64,000 bases of DNA from Pedobacter ghigonis (GCF_903166585.1 NZ_CAESCM010000008.1:124001-188000); one strand, 5' to 3'; positions 9,474 to 18,280 are shown, numbered from the stretch's first letter. Translations and numbers: made by a program. Notes: a model not told the origin generated them from the letters alone.

Positions 9474-12400
9474 TTAAAAAGTAAATTGAAGACCAAAAAT
9501 TATTGTTCTAGGCAAAGGGTAGCCACCTGATCCGGCACCACCAGTACCTATACTGCTGCTCTCTGGCGAATAAAGCGTCGACTCGCTGAAATAAGCCAGA
9601 TTCTGACCACTAACAGATAAGCTGATTCCTTCACTTTTTAGTTTATTGGCTAATTTGGCTGGCAACTTATACGTCAGGTTAACTTCCCTAAGCGCTAAGT
9701 AATCGCCTTTATGGTAAAACATGCTGGATTCGCGGAAAGTATTGTTTTTGTAAAGCTGATCTGCCCAGTAATAGGTTGGAAACTTTGCATTCGGATTGCT
9801 GGGTGTCCAGGTATCTAAAACATCGGTGGTGGTATTAAATGTACCTTGTGCATTACTCGCAAACCAGGTGCGCGGACCATCATAGGCAACAAAGCCTAAT
9901 GCAAAATCAAAACGGGTACTTAATGTGAAGCCTTTCCAGCTTGCATTTGCACCAAAACCACCGGTAAAGCGGGGAACAGTCCGCCCCATGTAAACACGGT
10001 CGAAACTATTGATAATATTATCGCCGTTTACGTCTGTCCACATTACATCTCCCAAAGCAATTGGAAAATTCAGGTTTTTATCAGCAGCACTCATGGCATT
10101 GTACACGGCAGGATGAACAAGTTTTCTGGCACCCAATAAATCGACAAAAGACGATGAAGCATAAGCATCCAGATCAGCCTGCGTTCTGATAATGCCTTTG
10201 GCCTGGTACGCGTAAGCCACGTTCGGATCCTGGCCTTCCTGTAAACCGCCAACCCAAATTAACTGTTTGGTATCCGGATCGTAGACCTGAAAGCCGCCCT
10301 GAAGGTTATTTTGCAAGCCGTTGTTTGGAAGTTTTAAGATTTTATTGGCGTTATAGGCCATGTTAAGATTAAAATTTACGTTCCAATCTCTGTTTCTCAG
10401 CACACTATAATTCAGATCAACCTCCACTCCTTGATTCTGCATATCGCCATTATTAGTGGCAATTGAAGTTATCCCTGCGGTGATTGGAAATGTTAAGTTG
10501 GCAATTTTATCACTTGTGGTTCTGTGATAATAAGCCACAGAAAGGTCGATCTTATTGAACAAACGGGCTTCTAAACCAACCTCTTTTGTAATTAAACTTT
10601 CCCAACGTAAATTAGGATTGGGGATATTTCCAAGCAAATAACCAATACTGCTATTGTATTTATTGGTGCCGTATGATCCTTGCAGGGTGTAAGCTCCAAT
10701 GAAATCATCACTCACATTACCGTTAGCACCGTAACTCGCTCTTAATTTCAAGCTGTTTACCACTTTGGTAAGGGGTTCAAAGAATTTCTCTTTATGGATG
10801 TTCCAGCCTACCGATAATCCAGGGAAGTTACCCCAACGGTTATTTAACAGTCTTGAATATCCATCCCGACGGATAGTTGCGGTTAGCAGGTATTTCTCAT
10901 CATAATCGTAGTTCATACGACCAAAGAATGATAAAATACGTTGATTGGTATGGTAAGTATCTGTTATTCTTCTGTCCTTTTCAGAATTCGTTAAAGCTAA
11001 GTCAGAGAAATCATCTGTAGGCGCACCACTTCCTGATGCCGATAAACCTTGCGAATAAATATCATAAAATTCACTACCTGCCATCACATCGATATGGTGC
11101 TTAGATGCTATAGTGGTGTTATAATTAACTACGGCATTATAAGTCTGACTTAAAGCTTTGTCGTATGATGCTGAGGAAGTACGGGTTCTGTCATAATTCC
11201 CAGGACTTGACAAGAAATCTCTATTGAAAGATTCATAATTTCCATTATTAAAGAAGTAGTTTCCACTCAGTCTTAAAGAAAGATTTTTTAAGAAATCTAC
11301 TTTTAAAGCCTGGCTTAAGGTGAACTTATCCGTATTGTTCTTTCTAATAAATTTATCATCATTTACCGCCGGGTTACCATCCCTGTAATCTCTTCCAACC
11401 AATAAATCGCCATTCTCATTCATTCCTCTCATTGTTGGAGGAGCTCCTAAAGCACGTGTAAGGTAGTTTCCTTCCGAATTAATTGCATCACGCCATTTGG
11501 CATTGGCAAAGTTTAAATTCGAAATAGAGGTTAACCAGGGTTTGATTTTATATTCTCCATTGAACACAAAGGTCAGGCGTTTATAAAATGTATTAATCGG
11601 CATTCCTTTTTCATCATAACTACCTAAGCCTGCGTAATATTTACCTTTTTCATTTCCACCGGTCATAGATACGTTGTAATCCTGGGTTAAGCTATAATCT
11701 CTAAGTGCATAATCAGCATAATTGAAGTCCTTGTAAATAATTTCGCGGTTAATTCCTGTGGGATCATATGCACCTAAAGCATTGGTTTTTAATGGATCAG
11801 TCATTACCTGCCAGCCTTTGCCCAGTAACTCTTCGTTGGCAGCACTTCTAAACATCGGGCTCCAAACTGCCGAAGAAGTCACATTTCCATCCAGGATATT
11901 TCCGGCAGCATCTTTATATAAGTTACCGGTGCCAAACGGTCCGGTTGTATTTAACTGGCTTAATCGGCTTGGCTCATATGAACCAGAGGTTTCAATTGCT
12001 TTTCGAGACCAGTAAATGTATTGTTCGGCATTTAAAAATTCGAATGGAATGTTTAGTTTATTGATACCTACTTTAGATTTTACCGCGATATTTGAAACTC
12101 CCTCTTTACCTTTTTTAGTGGTAATTAGCACCACTCCGTTGCTGGCTCTGGCTCCATAGATTGCTGTAGCAGAAGCATCTTTTAAAACCTCGATAGATTC
12201 AATATCATCCTGATTAATATCACTGAATCCGGATCTCAATAAACCATCTACCATCACCAATGGCGAACCGCCACCAGTATAACCTGTTCCTCCGCGTAGT
12301 ACGATATTGGGAACTGCGCCGGGCCGTCCGGAGGTTTGCTGAACCCTCAAACCCGGAATTGTTCCGGCCAAAGCTGATGCCGGATTGGAACGTACACCTG

Positions 12401-12803
12401 TTTCCAAAACCTTAGCATCAAGTTTAGATACCGAACCTGTAAGTTTCGACTTTTTAATCGCCCCATAACCCACAACGATTACTTCATCCAGGCCTTTACT
12501 ATCTTCTAAAAGTTTAATATTAATTGTCGACTGGCTTTGAATAGCGATTTCCTGAGTTAAATAGCCGGTATAACTGAAAACCAGTACATCGCCTTTACTG
12601 GCTTTTATACTGTAGGTTCCCGCCGGACTGCTTGAAGTTCCATTTTTTGTTCCTTTAATCATTACCGTAACGCTTGGTATCCCCTGCCCGCTGGCGTCGG
12701 TAACCTTACCGGTAATGGTTTGCTGGGCAAATGCCGAAAGGGCTGCAAAGAACAGCAGCATAGGCAAGCTATGCCTGATGAATTTGAAGTAAGTTTCTTT
12801 CAT
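9474..12803 (-). CDS. SusC/RagA-type TonB-dependent outer membrane transporter, sialic acid locus
   Basis: TonB-dependent channel of 1109 aa (NanO-like role by context). A signal peptide ends near residue 27 (LSAFAQQ). Residues about 28-112 form a carboxypeptidase-regulatory-like domain (ITGKVTDASGQGIPSV). The SusC-specific plug start EVIVVGYGAIKKSKLTG and the plug signature SATAIYGARASNGVV follow, then a 22-strand barrel ending in an aromatic residue (GLQFTF). It heads the leftward operon. The gap to the divergent regulator carries candidate operators, so expression is probably controlled by that FadR-like protein rather than by an HTCS or ECF pair, neither of which is nearby. Confidence 0.94.
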   Translation of the reverse strand: MKETYFKFIRHSLPMLLFFAALSAFAQQTITGKVTDASGQGIPSVTVMIKGTKNGTSSSPAGTYSIKASKGDVLVFSYTGYLTQEIAIQSQSTINIKLLEDSKGLDEVIVVGYGAIKKSKLTGSVSKLDAKVLETGVRSNPASALAGTIPGLRVQQTSGRPGAVPNIVLRGGTGYTGGGSPLVMVDGLLRSGFSDINQDDIESIEVLKDASATAIYGARASNGVVLITTKKGKEGVSNIAVKSKVGINKLNIPFEFLNAEQYIYWSRKAIETSGSYEPSRLSQLNTTGPFGTGNLYKDAAGNILDGNVTSSAVWSPMFRSAANEELLGKGWQVMTDPLKTNALGAYDPTGINREIIYKDFNYADYALRDYSLTQDYNVSMTGGNEKGKYYAGLGSYDEKGMPINTFYKRLTFVFNGEYKIKPWLTSISNLNFANAKWRDAINSEGNYLTRALGAPPTMRGMNENGDLLVGRDYRDGNPAVNDDKFIRKNNTDKFTLSQALKVDFLKNLSLRLSGNYFFNNGNYESFNRDFLSSPGNYDRTRTSSASYDKALSQTYNAVVNYNTTIASKHHIDVMAGSEFYDIYSQGLSASGSGAPTDDFSDLALTNSEKDRRITDTYHTNQRILSFFGRMNYDYDEKYLLTATIRRDGYSRLLNNRWGNFPGLSVGWNIHKEKFFEPLTKVVNSLKLRASYGANGNVSDDFIGAYTLQGSYGTNKYNSSIGYLLGNIPNPNLRWESLITKEVGLEARLFNKIDLSVAYYHRTTSDKIANLTFPITAGITSIATNNGDMQNQGVEVDLNYSVLRNRDWNVNFNLNMAYNANKILKLPNNGLQNNLQGGFQVYDPDTKQLIWVGGLQEGQDPNVAYAYQAKGIIRTQADLDAYASSSFVDLLGARKLVHPAVYNAMSAADKNLNFPIALGDVMWTDVNGDNIINSFDRVYMGRTVPRFTGGFGANASWKGFTLSTRFDFALGFVAYDGPRTWFASNAQGTFNTTTDVLDTWTPSNPNAKFPTYYWADQLYKNNTFRESSMFYHKGDYLALREVNLTYKLPAKLANKLKSEGISLSVSGQNLAYFSESTLYSPESSSIGTGGAGSGGYPLPRTIIFGLQFTF

Positions 12804-12823
12804 AATTTGGTTATCTATATTTG

Positions 12824-12842
12824 TATTATGTTATACATAATA
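12824..12842. promoter_or_regulatory. Candidate operator of the sialic acid regulator (palindrome)
   Basis: TATTATG-N5-CATAATA is a perfect 7-bp inverted repeat 21 bp upstream of the susC start. A 14-nt part of it (TTATACATAATAAT) recurs at 12971-12984. Such a site in the gap between a FadR-type regulator and its target operon fits an autoregulated repressor. Binding is inferred. Confidence 0.6.
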
Positions 12843-12919
12843 ATACTAAGTACCGATTTATTTTATTTATTTGCAAATAATTTCTGCTTATTTTCAACTC
12901 GGGTTTAGGTGCTTAGCCT

Positions 12920-12927
12920 TATATTTG
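12920..12927 (+). promoter_or_regulatory. Candidate -7 element for the FadR-like regulator gene
   Basis: TATATTTG matches the Bacteroidota -7 consensus TAnnTTTG and sits 55 bp before the regulator ATG. I see no clear TTTG at the -33 position, so this is tentative. Confidence 0.4.
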
Positions 12928-12970
12928 CGCTTAGAGCAGCTTAGAAGGCAGTTTTTGAATACAAAATAAA

Positions 12971-12984
12971 TTATACATAATAAT
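12971..12984. promoter_or_regulatory. Second copy of the operator half, overlapping the regulator start codon
   Basis: TTATACATAATAAT is identical to 12831-12844 and runs into the ATG at 12983. A bound repressor here would block early transcription of its own gene, which suggests autoregulation. Confidence 0.5.
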
Positions 12985-13687
12985 GGATAGCATTGGTGAT
13001 TTTAAACAAGTGGATACCAGTTCGTTGGTAGATCGTGTAGAAGATAAGCTTGTACAGCTTTTGCAGGAGCGTAAATTAAAAGTTGGCGACAGCATCCCTA
13101 CCGAGCTCGAACTTTGTGCTGCGCTGGGCGTTAGCCGTACGGTTGTGCGCGAAGCCATGCTGCGCCTGCGCATGATGGGGTTGATTGAATCGAAAAAGAA
13201 AAAAGGTGCCGTAATTACAAGTCCCGATCTGTTTGGCATTCTTTCTAAAAGCATGAATCCGCACATTCTGGACCAGGGCACCCTGAAAGAGATTTTCGAA
13301 ATCAGGCTGGTGTTGGAAATCGGAATGGCCGATTTTTTATTTCAGCGCATTACCGACGAAGATTTAAAAGAACTGAGAAGAATAGTGGATAACGAACCCG
13401 AAGCCGCGCAGGATCATCTCTTCAATATTGAACATGAAATTGCCTTTCATGGTAAACTGTACGATATAACCGGAAATGAAACTCTGCGAAAATTCCAGAG
13501 CATGTTGCTGCCTATATTCGATTTTGTGCACAACAGCGGATTGCTTAAAAAGCAGGGACAGCTACACAAGTTTGTTTCTCACAAAGGTTTGGTTGATATT
13601 TTAGAAAACGGATCGCCTGAACTTTTCCGCAACGCGATGAGGAATCACCTCGAAAATCATTTTAACCGTCTGTTTGCGGAGGATTAA
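12983..13687 (+). CDS. FadR-subfamily GntR transcriptional regulator of the sialic acid locus
   Basis: DNA-binding regulator of 234 aa. Residues about 15-80 form a GntR winged helix-turn-helix (LKVGDSIPTELELCAALGVS, then RTVVREAMLRLRMMGLIE). Residues about 95-230 form an FCD effector domain. Its metal/ligand-type residues include D and H in FNIEHEIAFHGKLYD and the late His in FRNAMRNHLENHF. It is divergent from the SusC-headed sialic acid operon, across a 179-bp gap holding an inverted repeat and its partial copy. By position it plays the role of NanR; the effector (Neu5Ac or ManNAc) is not determinable from sequence. Confidence 0.88.
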   Translation: MDSIGDFKQVDTSSLVDRVEDKLVQLLQERKLKVGDSIPTELELCAALGVSRTVVREAMLRLRMMGLIESKKKKGAVITSPDLFGILSKSMNPHILDQGTLKEIFEIRLVLEIGMADFLFQRITDEDLKELRRIVDNEPEAAQDHLFNIEHEIAFHGKLYDITGNETLRKFQSMLLPIFDFVHNSGLLKKQGQLHKFVSHKGLVDILENGSPELFRNAMRNHLENHFNRLFAED

Positions 13688-13790
13688 CCTAAAACCACAT
13701 CAAAATCAGCTTATCTGTAAAAAATTAAACAACTAACAATCAACAACTTATAACTATTTTAAAATTTTAATTAAAAAAATTTTAAAAATC

Positions 13791-13816
13791 TGTCCAATTT
13801 CCAGTCTTCGCGTGTC
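13791..13816 (+). promoter_or_regulatory. Possible ECF-type promoter (TGTCCA-N14-CGTGTC)
   Basis: TGTCCA at 13791-13796 and CGTGTC at 13811-13816 resemble the TGTC / CGTC pattern reported for ECF41- and ECF42-type promoters. It lies 33 bp before the AhpD-like gene, in a locus that encodes an ECF42-like sigma factor. No TAnnTTTG is present here. Tentative. Confidence 0.35.
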
Positions 13817-13848
13817 ATTAGGTTTTAACAATCAAAATTTAAAACAAA

Positions 13849-14301
13849 ATGGAAAAGAGAATTAATTTATTCGAACAAGGAATGAGCACGTTGAAACCAT
13901 TATTTACAATGGGACAGCAATTAAAAAAATCATCAATTGGCCACACCATCATCGAACTGGTCGATTTCCGCGTATCGCAAATCAATGCCTGTGCCTTCTG
14001 CCTTGATATGCATTCGAAAGATGCCCGCGCCAATGGCGAAACCGAGCAACGCCTTTACGGATTAAGCGCCTGGAGAGAAACCCCTTATTACACCGATCGT
14101 GAAAGAGCTGCACTGGCTTGGGCCGAAGCAGTTACCGCCACCCATGTTACTGATGAAGTATATCAGGAAACAGCAGCACATTTTACAGAGATAGAAATGA
14201 TTGAACTTACCCTTTTGGTAACCAACATCAACACCTGGAACCGCTTAAACATCGCTTTCCCGAATGCTGTTGGTACCTACAAAGTTGGTATGTTTGGATA
14301 A
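13849..14301 (+). CDS. AhpD-like carboxymuconolactone decarboxylase family protein
   Basis: Small cytoplasmic protein of 150 aa with the AhpD/CMD fold. The motif NACAFCLDMHSKDAR carries the CxxC pair and the following His of the alkylhydroperoxidase proton relay. The second half (WAEAVTATHVTDEVYQ, then NINTWNRLNIAFP) is standard for the family. It probably reduces peroxides or acts on a small organic substrate. It lies upstream of a YCII protein and an ECF42-like sigma factor on the same strand, so it may be a target of that sigma. No signal peptide is visible. Confidence 0.88.
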   Translation: MEKRINLFEQGMSTLKPLFTMGQQLKKSSIGHTIIELVDFRVSQINACAFCLDMHSKDARANGETEQRLYGLSAWRETPYYTDRERAALAWAEAVTATHVTDEVYQETAAHFTEIEMIELTLLVTNINTWNRLNIAFPNAVGTYKVGMFG

Positions 14302-14449
14302 GAGAAATGAGTGAATTAATAAATTAGTGATTGAGTGAATTAATGATTAATTGAATGAATGATTGATTTAGTAAGCGTTTAGGTTTTGGTTTATTCTCTC
14401 TTTCAAAACTCAATCATTGAAAATAACTGTAACCTTTAAAAAACATATC

Positions 14450-14797
14450 ATGAACGAATTTTTATTGATCTTCCGGAGGGCCTTTACCCACGAAGATCAG
14501 CCCTCGCCTGAAATGCTTCAGGAATCGATTAAACAATGGCAGGACTGGTTTGGCGATATCGCTGCACAAGATAAACTGGTTAGGCCATTACAACGCTGGG
14601 ATCTGGAAGGCAGAGTAGTACATGCCGATAAGCATGTAATCAACGGTCCCTATGCCGAAATTAAAGAATCAATTGGTGGGCTTGTGCTCATCAGGGCAAA
14701 AGACTATGATGAAGCGGCAGAAATTGCCAAGGGCTGCCCGATATTAAAACTGGGTGGTAATGTGGAAATCAGAATGGCTGTTACCCCAACGGCCTAA
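14450..14797 (+). CDS. YCII/DGPF-domain protein
   Basis: Protein of 115 aa starting MNEFLLIFRRAF; an upstream start at 14417 would add 11 residues. The YCII-like (DGPF) fold is visible in VVHADKHVINGPYAEIKESI, where NGPYAE stands for the family's DGPFAE, and in YDEAAEIAKGCP. DGPF proteins are known companions of ECF42 sigma factors, and the next gene is such a sigma. The biochemical role of the family is not established. Spacing to the sigma gene is 35 bp. Confidence 0.85.
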   Translation: MNEFLLIFRRAFTHEDQPSPEMLQESIKQWQDWFGDIAAQDKLVRPLQRWDLEGRVVHADKHVINGPYAEIKESIGGLVLIRAKDYDEAAEIAKGCPILKLGGNVEIRMAVTPTA

Positions 14798-14832
14798 CCG
14801 ATATAACCAAAAAGCTTATCTTTAATCCATAC

Positions 14833-16068
14833 ATGGAAGAAAGCGTACTTATACCACATTTATTCAGAACAGAGTATCGCAAAATTGTTTCGGTACTCTG
14901 TTACCGCTTCGGTATTGAGCATATCGAAACAGCTGAAGATATTGTAAGCGACACTTTTTTAACTGCCACCGAATCGTGGAGCATAAAAGGTATTCCCGAA
15001 AATCCTACCGCCTGGTTATATACGGTTGCCAAAAATAAAACGAAAAATTACCTCAGGCACCATGCTGTTTTCGAGCAAAAACTGGTTAACCAGATCCAGA
15101 TCGAAACCGAAAATGAAACAGAAATTGATCTCGACTTATCAGACAAAAACATAAACGATAGTCAGCTGGCTATGATGTTTACCATCTGCGACCCGGTCGT
15201 TTCAAAAGAAGCGCAAATTGCATTGGCCCTAAACCTGTTGTGCGGTTTCGGTGTACAGGAAATTGCCGATGGATTTTTAACAGGTAAAGATACCATTTAC
15301 AAAAGGCTAAAACGGGCCAAAGAAAAACTGAAAGAGGCAGGCATTAAGATCGAACAGCCTAAAATTACAGCGATCAACCAAAGGCTCGAAACCGTACTCA
15401 CTACACTTTATTTGCTTTTCTCAGAAGGTTATTATTCGGTATCGAATGATGCTACCCTCCGCAAAGATGTTTGTGCAGAGGCCATGCGGTTAAACTATTT
15501 ACTAATCAGCAATGCCATTACCGATGTTCCCGCAGTAAATGCTTTGTTTTCGCTGATGTGTTTCCATGCTTCCCGATTCGATGCCCGCACCGATGCCAGT
15601 GGTACGGCAATTTTATACGAAGACCAGGATGAAAAACTGTGGAACAAAGAACTGATTGAACAGGGTATTTATTACCTCAACCGTGCTTCGAAGGGCGATA
15701 CCTTAACTAAATATCACCTCGAAGCAGCCATTGCCTACTGGCATACCCATAAAACAGACCGTGCTGAAAAGTGGGAAAATATCCTCCAACTGTACAATCA
15801 GCTCCTTATTCTCGAATACTCTCCTATTATCGCCATGAACCGCACTTTTGCCCTGGCCAAAACTAACGGTAAAGCAGCTGCAATAGCAGAAGCAGAAAAG
15901 CTAAACCTAAACGACAATCACCTTTATTTTTCACTTCTGGGCAATCTGTACAGTGGAATCGATGATCAAAAAGCTTTAAAGCACTTTAATACTGCAATTG
16001 ATTTGGCGGTTACTGCAGCCGATAAAAAGATGATTGAAAAGAGTATTCAAAAACTAAGTATCAATTAA
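14833..16068 (+). CDS. ECF42-like RNA polymerase sigma factor with C-terminal helical extension
   Basis: Sigma factor of 411 aa, about twice the usual ECF length. Region 2 covers about residues 8-75 (AEDIVSDTFLTATESW, PTAWLYTVAKNKTKNYLRH). Region 4 covers about 120-170 (CGFGVQEIADGFLTGKDTIYKRL). The remaining 230 residues are a helical, TPR-like extension (LYLLFSEGYY, AIAYWHTHKTDRAEKW, YSPIIAMNRTFALAKTNG). This architecture plus an adjacent YCII protein is diagnostic of ECF42-type sigmas, which work without a classical anti-sigma factor. The gene overlaps the convergent peroxiredoxin gene by 8 bp at its 3' end. Confidence 0.9.
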   Translation: MEESVLIPHLFRTEYRKIVSVLCYRFGIEHIETAEDIVSDTFLTATESWSIKGIPENPTAWLYTVAKNKTKNYLRHHAVFEQKLVNQIQIETENETEIDLDLSDKNINDSQLAMMFTICDPVVSKEAQIALALNLLCGFGVQEIADGFLTGKDTIYKRLKRAKEKLKEAGIKIEQPKITAINQRLETVLTTLYLLFSEGYYSVSNDATLRKDVCAEAMRLNYLLISNAITDVPAVNALFSLMCFHASRFDARTDASGTAILYEDQDEKLWNKELIEQGIYYLNRASKGDTLTKYHLEAAIAYWHTHKTDRAEKWENILQLYNQLLILEYSPIIAMNRTFALAKTNGKAAAIAEAEKLNLNDNHLYFSLLGNLYSGIDDQKALKHFNTAIDLAVTAADKKMIEKSIQKLSIN

Positions 16069-16645
16069 GTTGGCTTAACAAAAGCTTTACGGATGCTCTT
16101 TTCTGATAATCGGGATCAAAATGAATGTATTTAATCTTTCCCGATTTATCGATAATATAGGTGGCTGGTACCGGAAGTGTATGCCTGTTATTGCCATTAT
16201 TAGTTTCCAGGTTTATTCCGTAACCTTTGTATTTTGTAAATGTGGCTTCATCCATCTCAAAGTTTACATCGTAAGCTTTCATAATGGCATCGTCTTTATC
16301 CTGCAAAATCGAAAAACCTGCATTCGTTTTCTTTATTGTTTTCGCTATATTTTCTTTGTTTTCGGGTGTTACACCAATCACATAGGCATCTTTGCTGGTT
16401 AACAGCTGTAAAGAATCCTGAAGTTCTTTAATGTGTTTATTGCAAAACGGGCACCATTGTCCGCGATAAAAAAACAGCACAACAGCACGGTGCGTTTTAA
16501 GTGCATTTTTTAGACTCACCGCCTTGCCGTTTTGGTCTACCCCGCTAAATAAAGGAGCTTTTGAGCCTACTGTTAACCCTTTTTGTGCCTTTACCTGTAA
16601 ACACAGCGCACCCACCAGGGCCAGGGACAGGATAATTCTTTTCAT
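16061..16645 (-). CDS. Exported AhpC/TSA-family peroxiredoxin-like protein
   Basis: Thioredoxin-fold protein of 194 aa with a signal peptide (LALVGALCLQVKAQ). The active site is RGQWCPFCNKHIKEL, a CxxC pair after a strand (AVVLFFY), as in PrxQ/redoxin-type proteins. PVPATYIIDKSGKI provides the cis-Pro loop. It is likely a periplasmic thiol peroxidase or thiol-disulfide protein. It is the last gene of a leftward set with a sigma factor and its small partner, and it overlaps the 3' end of the ECF42-like gene by 8 bp. Confidence 0.85.
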   Translation of the reverse strand: MKRIILSLALVGALCLQVKAQKGLTVGSKAPLFSGVDQNGKAVSLKNALKTHRAVVLFFYRGQWCPFCNKHIKELQDSLQLLTSKDAYVIGVTPENKENIAKTIKKTNAGFSILQDKDDAIMKAYDVNFEMDEATFTKYKGYGINLETNNGNNRHTLPVPATYIIDKSGKIKYIHFDPDYQKRASVKLLLSQLN

Positions 16646-16729
16646 GTTGTTAATGGTTTAAAGTTTTACTGATATTTTAATTGTTTTTAAACCTTAGTCG
16701 CAGAATATTAAAATACCTTACAGTAAAAA

Positions 16730-16996
16730 TTAATTTTTATTCAATGCTTCTTCCAGCTGCTTAACCAGTTTACTTTTAAAAGCCTCATCTAACGTAAAAG
16801 CAGTTGCAGGCAAGCCTGTAAACAACTTATTGATGCGTACGCTTTGCTCCTGGTAAAGCCTGCAAACCGAACATCCGGCCAGATGAACTTTTAATTGCAC
16901 CGCTTCTGCTGCTGTAATTTTTCCGGCCATTCTTTTTTCGATCAAAAAGGTAGCCTGATTGCAGTTGTAAATGATATTTTTTAATGCCTTGCTCAT
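16730..16996 (-). CDS. Small zf-HC2-like putative anti-sigma factor
   Basis: Protein of 88 aa, starting 1 bp after the sigma stop. It carries a zinc-finger-like HxxxCxxC pattern in KVHLAGCSVCRLYQ, with CNQATFLIEKRMAGKITAAE before it, as in anti-sigma zf-HC2 domains. There is no membrane segment, so it would act in the cytoplasm. Its pairing with the upstream sigma factor suggests it binds and controls it, possibly in a redox-sensitive way through the cysteines. Function is inferred from motif and context. Confidence 0.75.
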   Translation of the reverse strand: MSKALKNIIYNCNQATFLIEKRMAGKITAAEAVQLKVHLAGCSVCRLYQEQSVRINKLFTGLPATAFTLDEAFKSKLVKQLEEALNKN

Positions 16997-16997
16997 G

Positions 16998-17597
16998 TTA
17001 GTTCCAGTTTTTTTGGAGGCAGCTGCGCAGGTTCAGCTTGGCCCGGTGCATAATTACCCAAAAATTGGGCGAACTGAGTTTTAACTCCGCACAAATCTGC
17101 TCCGATTCCAGGTCATCAATATGTTTCATCGCAAATACCGAAAACCATAACCGGGGCAATTTGGCCAGGCAGGCATTTAAAATGGTACCGAGTTCTTTTA
17201 AAATCAATGGATCATGGGTTTCTAAACCAAACATCCTGGGCATGTATTGCTCGTTCCAATGGCCTGTTTCAGCATCAAAAAAATCGCTTTGCTCCTTTTC
17301 GGCATCCGTTGCTTTTAAATCTTTTAAAGTACCCGACAGCTGTTTCCGGTAAAAATCTGCAATCTTGTTTTTAAGAATGGCCGTTAACCATGTTTTCTCC
17401 TTGCTATTCCCTTCAAATTGGCCCGAACCCTGCAAGGCTGCCAAAAAAGTATCCTGTACTAAATCTTTTGCCAGCTCTTCATTTCTTAATCTCGACATGG
17501 CAAAGCCATAAAGATAATCGGCATATTGTTCTACCCACTTAAGCGGATCGGAGCCTTTATGTGGCTGGTTCACATTCCGATCTATTTCTTTTTGCAT
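16998..17597 (-). CDS. Sigma-70 family RNA polymerase sigma factor (TIGR02943-like)
   Basis: ECF-type sigma of 199 aa. Region 2 is at about 20-95 (WVEQYADYLYGFAMSRL, ELAKDLVQDTFLAAL, KEKTWLTAILKNKIADFYRK). Region 4 is at about 140-195 (LPRLWFSVFAMKHIDDLES, then EQICAELKLSSPNFWVIMHR). A linker of about 40 residues between the regions matches the TIGR02943 type common in Bacteroidota. It heads a three-gene leftward set with a zf-HC2-like partner and a peroxiredoxin, which hints at a redox stress circuit. Confidence 0.87.
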   Translation of the reverse strand: MQKEIDRNVNQPHKGSDPLKWVEQYADYLYGFAMSRLRNEELAKDLVQDTFLAALQGSGQFEGNSKEKTWLTAILKNKIADFYRKQLSGTLKDLKATDAEKEQSDFFDAETGHWNEQYMPRMFGLETHDPLILKELGTILNACLAKLPRLWFSVFAMKHIDDLESEQICAELKLSSPNFWVIMHRAKLNLRSCLQKNWN

Positions 17598-17820
17598 GTT
17601 CTTGTCTTATCTAACCTAAATATACTGCTTAATCCCTTAGTCGGTTCCATGCAAATATCCTTACAAATTATTTTTCAGGCATATCACTACCTGAATCATC
17701 GCTGATGAAAACTGGCTTAAGGGATAAAAATTTAAAAGATCTTAAAAAAAATCGAATTCATTTAAAGTAATTTCTCCGGTCATCCGTCTACAGCATAAAA
17801 TAAACCTAAATCTTACTTTT

Positions 17821-18051
17821 ATGATCTCTGTTTTCAAAACAAATGTATTCACGGATAACGAATTGAGTAAAATTAGTCCGTTGCTGAACCGTTACTTTAA
17901 AGAAATTAAATGGAATATCGATTTGTGGGATAGTGATAAAATTCTCCGTGTAGATTCGAATAAAGATTGGACAAAGGAAATTACCGAGCTATTTAACAGT
18001 ATTGGTTTGCATTGCACCCACCTGGAAGTTTTTCATTCTGATCCTTTCTAA
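17821..18051 (+). CDS. Hypothetical small protein, ferredoxin-like fold suspected
   Basis: A 76-aa protein that I do not recognise by function. The pattern VFKTNVFTDNELSKISPLL, then WNIDLWDSDKILRVDS, then a helix and GLHCTHLEVF, reads as beta-alpha-beta-beta-alpha-beta, similar in layout to heavy-metal-associated domains but without the CxxC. It stands alone between two divergent blocks. Codon use looks ordinary. TACTTTTA overlapping its start resembles a weak -7 element. Confidence 0.6.
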   Translation: MISVFKTNVFTDNELSKISPLLNRYFKEIKWNIDLWDSDKILRVDSNKDWTKEITELFNSIGLHCTHLEVFHSDPF

Positions 18052-18280
18052 GGCAGCAACAATACTTCCCTGCACAACAATTTGTCATTTTCTATATTCT
18101 TTTACCTGCTTTTCCGTTATTTTACAACAGATAATGCATAAATTAGCAGTAGTTATTGAAACATTTCTGCATTTCGCAGATATATTTCACCCTATAACCT
18201 GAGATTGCCCTACAAATAACCGTACATCGGCCCATTAACAGGAAGCATACTTCAGGTAATATTAAATAAACAAAAGGCAA

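Noticed and set aside
12931..13281. Minus-strand open frame of 116 aa
   Set aside because: It is the antisense of the FadR-like gene, which has clear domain motifs on the plus strand.
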